Below, one piece after another: positions 16,645-24,715 of a DNA stretch of 64,000 bases. Source of the DNA: Gammaproteobacteria bacterium (GTDB taxonomy: Bacteria; Pseudomonadota; Gammaproteobacteria; JAURND01); the NCBI GenBank assembly GCA_035546635.1, contig DASZWJ010000046.1, positions 62,001 to 126,000 of the forward strand, read 5' to 3'. Each line of letters opens with the position of its first letter. Position 1 is the first letter of the stretch. The translations under genes were made by a program, and so were the position numbers. The notes under the pieces were generated by a model, which ran no database searches, was not told where the DNA came from, and saw only the letters and a program-made list of their open reading frames with translations.

Positions 16645-17856
16645 CTACCCAATTACCCGCTCTATTTCCGCCAAACTGTGCTTAATGATCCTTAATGCCT
16701 CATCAATCTGGGCGCGTGTCACAACCAGCGGTGGGCACAGACGAATGACAGTGCCATGGGTATCTTTGGTTAACAATCCATCTTCGATTAACTGCAAACA
16801 CACATCTCTAGCACTCACTTTGCGTGTATCAATTTCAACCCCAATAAACAGGCCTTTTCCGCGTACCTCTTTAATTAATGGGCTTTTGATCGCTGATAGT
16901 GCTTTGAGAAAGTAACTTCCCAATTCTGCTGAGTTGGCCACCATATTTTCGTTCACCAGCGTGCGCAAAGCGGTTAATCCTATCGTTGCAGCCAGAGGAT
17001 TACCACCAAAAGTACTGCCGTGGTCACCCGGATTCAACACGTCCATCACTTCACTTCTGGCTAAAAACATAGATACGGGTAATAAACCGCCGCCCAACGC
17101 CTTACCCAAAATGACGCCATCTGGCTTAACGTCTTCATGCTGGCAAGCTAGCATTTTCCCAGTACGCCCAAGACCGGTTTGCACTTCATCAGAAATAAAT
17201 AGCACATTGTTAGCAGCACAAATTTCCGCGCATTTTTTTAAATAGCCGCTAGGTGGCACGCGAATACCTGACTCACCCTGTATTGGCTCAACCAAAAAGG
17301 CTGCGGTATTAGCAGAAATGGCATTTTCCAAAGCATCGGCATCGCCATAAGGTATACACTTAAATCCTGGGGTTAATGGACCAAAGCATTGACGGTACTG
17401 TGGTTCAGAGGAAAAGCTAATGACTGTGGTGGTACGACCGTGGAAATTCCCTTCAAGAACAATAATTTCTGCCTGATTATCCGGGATACCTTTGGCGACA
17501 TAACCCCATTTGCGCACAACTTTAACCGCCGTTTCTACTGCTTCAGCACCTGAATTCATAGGTATCGCTTTGTCCAACCCTATCAATTCACAAGCATATT
17601 CAAGAAAGGGCGCTAACTTATCACTGTAGAAAGCACGTGAGCAAACACAAAGCTGCTGCGCCTGCTTGGTTAAAGCCTCCACCAGCACTGGATGGCAATG
17701 CCCATGGCTCACTGCAGAGTAGGCGCTCATCATATCCAAATACTGTTTGCCATTAATATCCCATAGATAACAACCCTCCCCCTTAACTAAGACGACAGGC
17801 AATGGCAGATAATTATTGGCTGAATAGCGGTTTTCAGTATCTAGAATTGGATGCAT
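16645..17856 (-). CDS. rocD: Class III PLP aminotransferase, ornithine aminotransferase-like
   Basis: Probably converts ornithine + 2-oxoglutarate to glutamate semialdehyde + glutamate. The start is at MHPILDTENRYSANNY, where AAGGA lies 7 bases before the ATG; the longer frame is not conserved. About 403 residues. Landmarks are YSAVSHGHCHP, MNSGAEAVETAVKVVRKWGY, EGNFHGRTT, VEPIQGESG, FISDEVQTGLGRTGK with the PLP-ring Asp, and GKALGGGLLPVSM with the Schiff-base Lys. The NSGAEAVETA and EVQTGLGRTGK details fit OAT better than ArgD. It stands alone; the exact substrate is inferred. Confidence 0.88.
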   Translation of the reverse strand: MHPILDTENRYSANNYLPLPVVLVKGEGCYLWDINGKQYLDMMSAYSAVSHGHCHPVLVEALTKQAQQLCVCSRAFYSDKLAPFLEYACELIGLDKAIPMNSGAEAVETAVKVVRKWGYVAKGIPDNQAEIIVLEGNFHGRTTTVISFSSEPQYRQCFGPLTPGFKCIPYGDADALENAISANTAAFLVEPIQGESGIRVPPSGYLKKCAEICAANNVLFISDEVQTGLGRTGKMLACQHEDVKPDGVILGKALGGGLLPVSMFLARSEVMDVLNPGDHGSTFGGNPLAATIGLTALRTLVNENMVANSAELGSYFLKALSAIKSPLIKEVRGKGLFIGVEIDTRKVSARDVCLQLIEDGLLTKDTHGTVIRLCPPLVVTRAQIDEALRIIKHSLAEIERVIG

Positions 17857-18289
17857 AGTTTGATTCCTTGGGGAATAGAGCCAGGTTATACTTTCCCGCT
17901 TTTGAAAAATGGGGACTATGGGCATTTAAAGAGATTCAGCACAATATTAGCAATCCCAAACTCTTTAAATCCCCCCGCAGGCCTTACGGCCTACGACCCC
18001 CTTTTCAAAGGGGGTGAGTTGCTACAAAATTTTGTTAATTTGTGATTATAATGTTATTTTTCTCAGTGTATAGTATCCACATTTGAAATCGCGGTTTTTG
18101 CGATTTCAAATGCAACTAGGCGATGGGGGATTTTAAGGGGGAGTATCCCCCTTATTCTTAAAATAAAATATATTCACCGTGTCTTTTATCTCATAAAATG
18201 CACAATCTTTCATCTGATTATATTAAGTGTTAAAAACCGCAATCTCAAACACGGTGAGTATATACTTCTTGGCAAAGGATGTTAACCAT
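17857..18289. other. 433-base intergenic region with stacked palindromes
   Basis: No gene is supported. The left half (about 17898-18018) contains nested palindromes: GCATTTAAAGAG paired with CTCTTTAAAT, GGCCTTACGGCC, and CCCCCTTTTCAAAGGGGG. A perfect 12-bp stem ATTTGAAATCGC with its complement lies near 18080-18110, followed by GGGGGAGTATCCCCC at about 18138. The CCCCCTTT.AAAGGGGG core recurs at about 24665 and 27985. The last 70 bases are AT-rich and should hold the promoter of the next gene. Confidence 0.55.
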
Positions 18290-18925
18290 ATGTCAGCAAA
18301 ACCCCCTGCTTTATTGCCAAACCACCCATTTTGGAGCTTTTCTTGCCAGGTTTATGAAAAGACCAAAGACCATCTACTCGGATTGCAGACCCGTTATAAT
18401 CTCAATATCAATATGCTGCTGTTTTGTCTATGGTTTGCCGCTAATAACCATAGCTCGCTGACTAAACAGGATTTAAAGCATTTATTGACCAGCATCCACA
18501 CTTGGCATGAGCGCATCGTGGCGCCTTTACGTCATTTGCGCAATGGCCTCAATAAAAATACCCTGCTAACGCCAACCTGGGTAGAATCAGTCCGCGAGGA
18601 AGTGTTAGCCACTGAATTAACCGCAGAACATATTGAAGAACTTCTCATCATCGATGCAGCCCCCAAAAAGGGGCAGCGTAACCGCCGCACACTGACACAA
18701 CGCGCAGCTTTCGCTTGCCAAAATATTTCCCTGTATTGTCAAGTACTCTATATTTACCCCGATGAGGCTGACTGTCAGTGCCTTGCTGATATATTGATTG
18801 TGATATTCGCCGAGTTAAACCCTGAGGATGCTTTGGCCTTATGCCGCGCGGTGCTGATGGGCAAGCATCTACCGAATAATAAAGCGACGCAAAAGCAATT
18901 GCAGTTGGAGTTGTTAATTAGCTGA
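18290..18925 (+). CDS. TIGR02444 (DUF2390) family protein
   Basis: A 211-residue soluble protein of unknown function. The start at MSAKPPALLPNHPFW is favoured because AAGGAT lies 10 bases before it and the family begins at the PFW motif. Recognisable family features are NHPFWSFSCQVYEK, the LGLQTRYNLNINMLLFCLW block and WHERIVAPLRHLRNGL. The second half (AAPKKGQRNRR onward, helices to residue 211) is an extension beyond the ~160-residue core. The LNPEDALALCRAVL tail is distinctive. No operon partner; no function is claimed. Confidence 0.75.
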   Translation: MSAKPPALLPNHPFWSFSCQVYEKTKDHLLGLQTRYNLNINMLLFCLWFAANNHSSLTKQDLKHLLTSIHTWHERIVAPLRHLRNGLNKNTLLTPTWVESVREEVLATELTAEHIEELLIIDAAPKKGQRNRRTLTQRAAFACQNISLYCQVLYIYPDEADCQCLADILIVIFAELNPEDALALCRAVLMGKHLPNNKATQKQLQLELLIS

Positions 18926-18959
18926 TAATCTTCCTTTGCCTTTAGCTGGATTTTGGCTC

Positions 18960-18992
18960 TTTCATACTATCTTAAGTTTATAGCGTTAAAAT
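18960..18992 (+). promoter_or_regulatory. Weak PmrA-like promoter upstream of the proline-tailed protein
   Basis: CTTAAG (18971-18976) is followed after 10 bases by TAAAAT (18987-18992). The expected first half-site 11 bp upstream reads TTTCAT (18960-18965), which is degenerate. Only partly supported. Confidence 0.3.
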
Positions 18993-19047
18993 ATTAATAA
19001 AATTTCATACAATTTACGGTTATAAAACTTAAATGCGAGGCCTCCTC

Positions 19048-19839
19048 ATGGCAGCAGAAACATCTTCTTCCAGTACTAGTCCTGGGCAGAAACTAGCCCC
19101 CAAACCTGCGAAAATTATAACCGCTGATAAAACCTTTGAAATTCCACCCAATGCCTCCAGAGAACAGTACAATCATATCGTAAAAAATTGTCTCGACTTC
19201 ATTAAAGCCAATAAATTGCAGAATAAACCCCTCACCCTCCAGGGCTTTGAAAAAAATGGCAGCGAGGCAGCTAAGCAATTAATCAAGGCCAATGTACCAG
19301 TCCTTGGCCTCGATGATCCATCAAACTCAAAAATTAGTAATAAAGAACTTAAACTGCTCAATCAGGCAGCTATAGAAATCCGTAAAGAACTCAAGGGCAA
19401 GCCAATATCGGAAAAAGATTTTGCTAAACGTTTACAAGCGAAATTTAATCAATTAAACCAACCTGCGCCAACGGCTGAGGTTACTTTACTCGACAATCAA
19501 GGAAATAGCATTAGAGAGAGGTATGATCCCAAGCAGCGTCAATTCCGGGAAGTACAAGGTTCTTTGAATCAGCAATCTAACAACTCCGGCAATAAAATAT
19601 ATACTAGTGCAGGAACGACTATCTCAGCATCACCGACGCCTGTAACACAAAAGAAAAAAGCTGCAATGCCTGCACCTTCCAACACAGCTCCTATGCCCAA
19701 ACCCAGTTGGATCAAGCAAACTGAAGAATTAAAAACACAGCAAGCTCAGGCTCCAGTACAACCACGTCCACCAAGCATTTTTGATCTTCCTACTATTCCA
19801 AAGCCTCCTAAACCACCAGGTAGTACCGTTTCAGGGTGA
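19048..19839 (+). CDS. Unrecognised cytosolic protein with proline-rich tail (candidate effector)
   Basis: A 263-residue protein when started at the ATG with GAGG eight bases before it (MAAETSSSS); an ATG 15 bases upstream is possible. No signal peptide or membrane segment. Residues about 1-30 are Ser/Pro/Lys-rich. Residues about 35-145 form a mixed domain with a helical run, IVKNCLDFIKANKLQNKPLT, then ELKLLNQAAIEIRKELKGKP and a KDFAKRLQAKFNQL helix. From about 165 the chain is low-complexity Gln/Ser/Pro, ending in PRPPSIFDLPTIPKPPKPPG. The disordered, proline-rich tail and T4SS context suggest a secreted protein, but there is no family match I can name. A terminator follows. Confidence 0.6.
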   Translation: MAAETSSSSTSPGQKLAPKPAKIITADKTFEIPPNASREQYNHIVKNCLDFIKANKLQNKPLTLQGFEKNGSEAAKQLIKANVPVLGLDDPSNSKISNKELKLLNQAAIEIRKELKGKPISEKDFAKRLQAKFNQLNQPAPTAEVTLLDNQGNSIRERYDPKQRQFREVQGSLNQQSNNSGNKIYTSAGTTISASPTPVTQKKKAAMPAPSNTAPMPKPSWIKQTEELKTQQAQAPVQPRPPSIFDLPTIPKPPKPPGSTVSG

Positions 19840-19847
19840 TGCCTAAC

Positions 19848-19879
19848 AAAATCTGTCTCTGCGCATAAAGACAGATTTT
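19848..19879 (+). terminator. Rho-independent-type terminator
   Basis: Perfect 11-bp stem AAAATCTGTCT / AGACAGATTTT with a 10-base loop, directly after the stop codon at 19839. It lies between convergent genes. Confidence 0.7.
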
Positions 19880-20001
19880 CATTAAACTGTCCTAATTCAT
19901 AGAGACAGATTAAACCCATGTAGTGCCTTTACTCAGCTTAATGCAGCGAAATCTAAGATCCCGCGATCAAGTCGCGAGTGCACTCAGGATTTTTATCGCT
20001 T

Positions 20002-20652
20002 TTAGGTTTTGCTTGGTCTGATGCCTACTCCCAAACTCGGCGCCACACCGCCAGCTAAACGTAAAATGCGCTCGCGTTTTTTCTTTTCTTTTTCCGTGGG
20101 TTCGTATCCCACTAAGGTGTAATTTTTATTCAGTGCCGCCATCCATGCCGCCCATTGCATAAAGGGCGTACCTGATACAATTTCCACACCAGGCCAGCCT
20201 TTTTCCATGGCAAACTCAATCATCGCCTCTGCAGTAATATAAGTTTGGGTGATAATAGTGCCCGCCCCTGTCTCTGACCCACCTCCCTCTTCTTCTTTAA
20301 GCTCAGGATTTCCAGGGCCAAATAAATACTTGCCCGGGGAAGTACTCATCGCTTGACCATAATCATGAATGACCCAACCACTTGGAGCCCTCTTAAATCG
20401 AGGAATGATTTCTTCTTCCCAGACCGCTTCACTATTAATCATCTGCAAATAGGGGTATAAACGCAGCAGGTATTCCACCTCTTGATGGGAAACTGGGCGA
20501 TTCCAGTCGATTTGCGGGATATCTTCGCCAAACATTCGCTCTTCCCATAGCGAATTTAAATCTATGGTGGATTTATTGCCATTACCTGATTTGCTGCGCA
20601 TTTTTGAGGGCACCTCAGCTAAAATTTGATGCGTAATTATATCATATCCCAC
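20002..20652 (-). CDS. LPD7-like domain protein (candidate effector)
   Basis: A 216-residue protein without signal or membrane segment. The C-terminal ~60 residues (about 140-200) read AMIEFAMEKGWPGVEIVSGT...QWAAWMAALNKNYTLVGYEPTEKEKKKRE. This matches the pattern of the large-polyvalent-protein-associated LPD7-like domain normally found in relaxases and other big mobile-element proteins: KGW..I.V.G...F..AAW..A...GY.PT. Residues 1-135 (WEERMFGEDIPQIDWNRP, HDYGQAMSTSPGKYLFGPGNPEL) are unfamiliar. The tail is Glu/Lys-rich, as in Dot/Icm substrates. No conjugation genes are nearby. The domain call is from pattern memory. Confidence 0.55.
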   Translation of the reverse strand: MGYDIITHQILAEVPSKMRSKSGNGNKSTIDLNSLWEERMFGEDIPQIDWNRPVSHQEVEYLLRLYPYLQMINSEAVWEEEIIPRFKRAPSGWVIHDYGQAMSTSPGKYLFGPGNPELKEEEGGGSETGAGTIITQTYITAEAMIEFAMEKGWPGVEIVSGTPFMQWAAWMAALNKNYTLVGYEPTEKEKKKRERILRLAGGVAPSLGVGIRPSKT

Positions 20653-20676
20653 CTCTATCTAAACCTATCCGTTGGA

Positions 20677-20693
20677 ATTAAATATGAATTAGT
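20677..20693 (-). promoter_or_regulatory. Weak PmrA-like direct repeat upstream of the LPD7-like gene
   Basis: On the minus strand ACTAAT (20693-20688), 5 bases, TTTAAT (20682-20677): an 11-bp period with the first half-site degraded. The -10 at the expected distance is poor (AGGTTT, or TAGGTT one base closer). Confidence 0.28.
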
Positions 20694-20751
20694 AAAAAAA
20701 ATTTGTATAATGCCAACCCTTTCTTTCAAGAATGAATAACAGGACACTCCT

Positions 20752-21816
20752 ATGCCCCTTATTTCTTTACGTCAGTTATTAGACCATGCCGCCGAACACG
20801 GTTATGGTGTTCCAGCCTTCAATGTCAATAACTTAGAGCAGATACGCGCAATTATGCAGGCTGCTGATGCGACTGACAGTCCGGTTATCCTTCAAGCTTC
20901 AGCCGGCGCAAGAAAATATGCAGGTCCAGAATTCATACGCCAGCTCATTCTGGCTGCCGCCGCTGAATGGCCTCATTTACCGATTTGTATGCACCAGGAT
21001 CATGGTGCAGCGCCAGCGGTATGTCAGCGCTCCATTCAATTGGGTTTTACCTCGGTGATGATGGATGGCTCACTAGAGGCAGATATGAAAACTCCCTCTT
21101 CCTATGAATATAATGTCAAGGTCACACAGCAGACTGTGTTTATGGCACATGCTTGTGGTGTTTCCGTTGAAGGTGAATTAGGCTGCCTTGGCTCTTTGGA
21201 AACCGGCATGGCCGGCGAGGAAGATGGCTCGGGCGCAGAAGGTGTATTATCTCACGATCAACTACTCACCGACCCTGACCAGGCAGCAGAATTTGTCAAA
21301 GATACCGCAGTAGATGCCTTGGCAATTGCCATCGGCACCAGTCATGGCGCTTATAAATTTTCCCGACCACCTACGGGTGATACACTGGCCATTGACCGCA
21401 TCAAGGCCATCAATAAGCGCATTCCAGATACCCACCTGGTCATGCATGGTTCCTCTTCCGTGCCACAAGAATGGCTAGCCATTATCAATCAATATGGCGG
21501 TGATATTCGTGAAACTTATGGAGTCCCCATTGAAGAAATTCAGCAAGGGATACGCCATGGGGTACGTAAAATTAATATTGATACGGATTTACGTCTGGCT
21601 TTTACTGGCGCCATTCGCCGGGTACTGGGAGATGATCCAACGGAATTTGATCCACGTAAATATCTAGGCGCAGGCACCAAAGCGATGTCAGAAATCTGTA
21701 AAGCACGTTATGAAGCCTTCGGCACTTCTGGCCAGGCATCTAAAATTAAAGTTTTGTCTCTGGAAAAAATGACTGAACGTTATGCCGCGGGTGAGTTGGT
21801 GCCGCGTGTGCGTTAA
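20752..21816 (+). CDS. fba: Fructose-bisphosphate aldolase, class II
   Basis: Zinc-dependent aldolase interconverting fructose 1,6-bisphosphate with dihydroxyacetone phosphate and glyceraldehyde 3-phosphate; cytosolic glycolysis/gluconeogenesis. 354 residues, the Calvin-cycle-type (CbbA/FbaA-like) subgroup. Landmarks are [22 protein letters not shown] (catalytic Asp and a zinc His), [44 protein letters not shown] (zinc His) and [12 protein letters not shown]. Start ATG with AGGACACTCCT before it. Monocistronic, with its own upstream AT-rich promoter region and a palindromic element after the stop. Confidence 0.96.
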   Translation: MPLISLRQLLDHAAEHGYGVPAFNVNNLEQIRAIMQAADATDSPVILQASAGARKYAGPEFIRQLILAAAAEWPHLPICMHQDHGAAPAVCQRSIQLGFTSVMMDGSLEADMKTPSSYEYNVKVTQQTVFMAHACGVSVEGELGCLGSLETGMAGEEDGSGAEGVLSHDQLLTDPDQAAEFVKDTAVDALAIAIGTSHGAYKFSRPPTGDTLAIDRIKAINKRIPDTHLVMHGSSSVPQEWLAIINQYGGDIRETYGVPIEEIQQGIRHGVRKINIDTDLRLAFTGAIRRVLGDDPTEFDPRKYLGAGTKAMSEICKARYEAFGTSGQASKIKVLSLEKMTERYAAGELVPRVR

Positions 21817-21829
21817 AGACTTTTTCCCC

Positions 21830-21924
21830 GCGTAGGCGCACAAATGTCCGGTAAAACTCTATATCCCCTCTCCCACAAGAGGGGAGGGGTTACAGTGGTT
21901 AGCCGGACACTTGTGCGCCTACGC
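21830..21924. repeat. Palindromic element with 22-bp arms after fba
   Basis: GCGTAGGCGCACAAATGTCC.. (21830-21851) pairs with 21903-21924 over 22 bp with one mismatch. The interior carries CCCCTCTCCCACAAGAGGGG, the ACAA-loop core seen also at 31727, 44891 and 47555. It starts 14 bases past the fba stop codon. Confidence 0.75.
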
Positions 21925-21991
21925 AGGCACTATTTTTATGTTTCGCGCCAGCAACTAACTAAGAATACAGCACAACCACCAAAGACAAGTT

Positions 21992-22591
21992 ATGACCTCA
22001 AAAACCCTTTACCATCAAGCAACCTTTTTACTAAGTGCCCCCGCGCTTGAGCATTTACCCCCCGATAACGGCGCAGAAGTAGCATTTATTGGGCGCTCCA
22101 ACGCTGGTAAATCTAGTTCAATTAACGCCATCACTGGTATCAAAGGACTGGCACGCAGCAGTAAAACCCCCGGCCGCACACAAACACTCAACTATTTCCG
22201 CCTGGACGATCAACGTCGCCTAGTCGATTTGCCAGGCTACGGTTATGCTAAAGTGCCATTGACCGTGAAACAGCGCTGGCAGCAATTGGTACACCGCTAT
22301 CTGGAAACGCGAAAATCCCTCAAAGGCTTAATCTTAATCATGGACATACGCCATCCCATGAAAGACTCTGACTTGCAGATTATTAACTGGATAGGTCGTT
22401 GTGAAATTCCCTTGCATATCCTTTTGACCAAATGTGACAAACTGAGCCATGGCGCGGCTTCCTCGGTGCTACGTCAGGTCGAACAGGATTTGCAATCCCG
22501 TCCCGGCGCTCTTAGCGTACAACTTTTTTCTTCTTTGGATCGAACCGGTCTAGAACAGGCTTGGGCGATTTTAAACCAATGGCTTCCCTAA
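21992..22591 (+). CDS. engB: Ribosome-biogenesis GTP-binding protein YsxC/EngB
   Basis: A 199-residue essential-type GTPase acting in 50S assembly and cell division. G motifs: GRSNAGKSSSINA (G1), TPGRTQTLNYF (G2), DLPGYGYAKVP (G3) and TKCDKLSH (G4). Typical N-terminal ATFLLSAPALEHLPPDNGAEVAF strand. It is followed 17 bases later by the OPT transporter gene, so the two may be co-transcribed by position only. Confidence 0.95.
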   Translation: MTSKTLYHQATFLLSAPALEHLPPDNGAEVAFIGRSNAGKSSSINAITGIKGLARSSKTPGRTQTLNYFRLDDQRRLVDLPGYGYAKVPLTVKQRWQQLVHRYLETRKSLKGLILIMDIRHPMKDSDLQIINWIGRCEIPLHILLTKCDKLSHGAASSVLRQVEQDLQSRPGALSVQLFSSLDRTGLEQAWAILNQWLP

Positions 22592-22608
22592 AATAAGAGG
22601 AGTATCTT

Positions 22609-24651
22609 ATGCCACCAAACTCTGCCACCCCTTCAGTTACTCCCTTCATCCCTGCCAGCCAATCTTTACCTGAAATCACTTTTAAAGCCGTTATCCTCAG
22701 TATTATTCTTGCCGGTGTTCTAGGCGCTTCCAATGCATACCTAGCATTGAAAGTTGGCACCACCATCTCGGCCTCTATTCCGGCTGCTGTGATTTCAATG
22801 GCCATATTGCGCTTGTTTAAAAATTATAATCTTTTGGAAAATAACATTGTACAAACCGCAGCTTCAGCCGGTGAAGGCATTGCGGCAGCCGTGGCATTTG
22901 TGTTGCCAGGTTTGTTGATTATTGGACACTGGAAACACTTTGACTACTGGACTACGGTGTTTTTAATTGCTATCGGCGGCATATTGGGAGTATTGATTTC
23001 TATTCCTTTGCGCCGCGTGATGTTGAACTATCCTACCCTGACTTTTCCTGAAGGTACGGCTGTAGGTCGCGTGCTGCAGGCTACGGCCACCGGTCAGAGC
23101 CAGATAAAAAAATTATTAATGGGCGGCTTAGTCGGTGGGCTGATTAGTCTGTGCCAAACTGGGTTTCAGATCTGCTCGGATAATCTACAATTTTGGTTCT
23201 TGGGTAGCAGATCACTAGTATACGGTACCGGATTTGGCTTTTCGCCAGCCATTATCGCTGCCGGATTTATTATTGGTACACAGACGGCCATTACCTTGTT
23301 AGTTGGCGTCATTATTGGCTGGGTAGTTGGCATTCCATTTTTAGGACATGTCTATGGTTTACCAACTGGCGATACGACGCCTTATGATATGGCCATGGAT
23401 CTTTGGAGCCACCATCTGCGCTTTGTAGGTGTCGGCACAATGCTGATCGGCGGTTTGTGGACATTGATTACCTTGCTGAAACCCATTATCAATGGTTTGA
23501 TTGTGCCATTACGCGCACTCAAACAAGAGAAAAAAAGCGGCCAGAAGTTAACGATACTACGTACCGATCGTGATATCTCTATACGCTACCTGGTTTGGGG
23601 ATCACTGATTCTGGCCATTTTAGCGTTTTTTATGATTCTACATACGCTACAAGCTAGCGGGATAGCTATGGGTACTGGGCATACTGGTTATAGTATTGGC
23701 TTGATCGGTGCAGTGTATATTGTGGTGGGTGGATTTTTAGTGGCTTCTATTTGTGCTTATATGGGTGGCCTGGTAGGAATGACCAATAATCCATTATCAG
23801 GATTAATGTTGATTTCAGTTTTATTAATTTCGGTTATTCTGGTACCGGTGTTTAAATTCGGTTTGCATATCACACCCAGCATGACGACAGAAGCCGTGGC
23901 GATTGTGCTATTGATTACCACTGTCGTAGCTATTGTTGGCGCCATCTCCGGTGAAAATCTGCAAGATTTGAAGGCCGGGCAAATGGTCGGCGCAACGCCT
24001 TGGAAGCAGCAGGTGATGTTGCTAGTGGGTGTTGTCGTTTCGGCCTTTTTAATCAGTCCAGTCATGGAATTGTTATTTAAAGCCTATGGTATGGGTGGTG
24101 TTTTTCCTCATCCAGGCATGGATCCATCACAAATGTTAGGCGCACCACAAGCTAGCTTGATTGCAGCTGTGGCTAAAGGTGCATTTGGTGGTTCTTTGCC
24201 TTGGTTTGATATCTCTATGGGGTTAGGGGTCGGTTTAGTCACTATTATTATTGATGAATGGCTTAAAACCAAAGGCCAACGTCTACCGGCTTTGGCGATG
24301 GGGTTGGCGATTTATCTGCCACCGGAAGTGATGACTCCGATTATTATCGGCGGACTGGTGACCTGGTTAGTCAAATCTCGGTTGAGAAAACAAAATGGTG
24401 GCGCAGCGCATCACGCACCTTCGATGGAAGCGGCTAATCTGCTTGCTTGTGGCTTGGTAGCCGGAGCGGCATTAATGGGAGTGATTCTGGCTATACCTTT
24501 TGTGATTGCCGGTAGTTCTAATGCGATTAAATTGGTTTCGGATAATTTCAAGCCAATTGCGGATGCATTAGGAGTGATTAGTTTGTTGGGGGTTTGTGTG
24601 TGGCTTTATGTGACGGGTACGGCTAAGGCTAGTGCTGAGAAAATGCCTTAA
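22609..24651 (+). CDS. OPT family oligopeptide transporter, copy 1
   Basis: A 680-residue inner-membrane transporter with about 15-16 hydrophobic segments. OPT signatures are SLPEITFKAVILSIIL, GASNAYLALKVGTTISASIP, NNIVQTAASAGEGIA, NYPTLTFPEGTA and GENLQDLKAGQMVGATPWKQQ. OPT proteins import oligopeptides or metal chelates; the substrate here is unknown. AGAGGAG precedes the ATG. It is a close paralogue of the minus-strand gene at 28034-30082; the two flank an ABC permease/ATPase pair. Peptide uptake would suit a bacterium dependent on amino acids. Confidence 0.9.
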   Translation: MPPNSATPSVTPFIPASQSLPEITFKAVILSIILAGVLGASNAYLALKVGTTISASIPAAVISMAILRLFKNYNLLENNIVQTAASAGEGIAAAVAFVLPGLLIIGHWKHFDYWTTVFLIAIGGILGVLISIPLRRVMLNYPTLTFPEGTAVGRVLQATATGQSQIKKLLMGGLVGGLISLCQTGFQICSDNLQFWFLGSRSLVYGTGFGFSPAIIAAGFIIGTQTAITLLVGVIIGWVVGIPFLGHVYGLPTGDTTPYDMAMDLWSHHLRFVGVGTMLIGGLWTLITLLKPIINGLIVPLRALKQEKKSGQKLTILRTDRDISIRYLVWGSLILAILAFFMILHTLQASGIAMGTGHTGYSIGLIGAVYIVVGGFLVASICAYMGGLVGMTNNPLSGLMLISVLLISVILVPVFKFGLHITPSMTTEAVAIVLLITTVVAIVGAISGENLQDLKAGQMVGATPWKQQVMLLVGVVVSAFLISPVMELLFKAYGMGGVFPHPGMDPSQMLGAPQASLIAAVAKGAFGGSLPWFDISMGLGVGLVTIIIDEWLKTKGQRLPALAMGLAIYLPPEVMTPIIIGGLVTWLVKSRLRKQNGGAAHHAPSMEAANLLACGLVAGAALMGVILAIPFVIAGSSNAIKLVSDNFKPIADALGVISLLGVCVWLYVTGTAKASAEKMP

Positions 24652-24662
24652 TTACTAAGATT

Positions 24663-24686
24663 CTCCCCCTTTTTCAAAGGGGGTGT
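24663..24686. terminator. CCCCC-TTT hairpin after OPT copy 1
   Basis: CCCCCTTT, a short TTC loop and AAAGGGGG make an 8-bp stem directly downstream of the OPT stop. Same core as 18000 and 27985. Confidence 0.5.
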
Positions 24687-24715
24687 GAGGTTTTTATTTA
24701 GAGAGTACCCAAACC

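Noticed and set aside
18985-18998. Second 11-bp TTAA pair upstream of the proline-tailed gene
   Set aside because: The TTAA cores there are 14 and 8 bp apart, not 11, so only the degenerate 18960/18971 pair was kept at low confidence.
21844-22050. Small plus-strand ORF between fba and engB
   Set aside because: It runs through the palindromic element and overlaps the engB start; no ribosome binding site or recognisable sequence.
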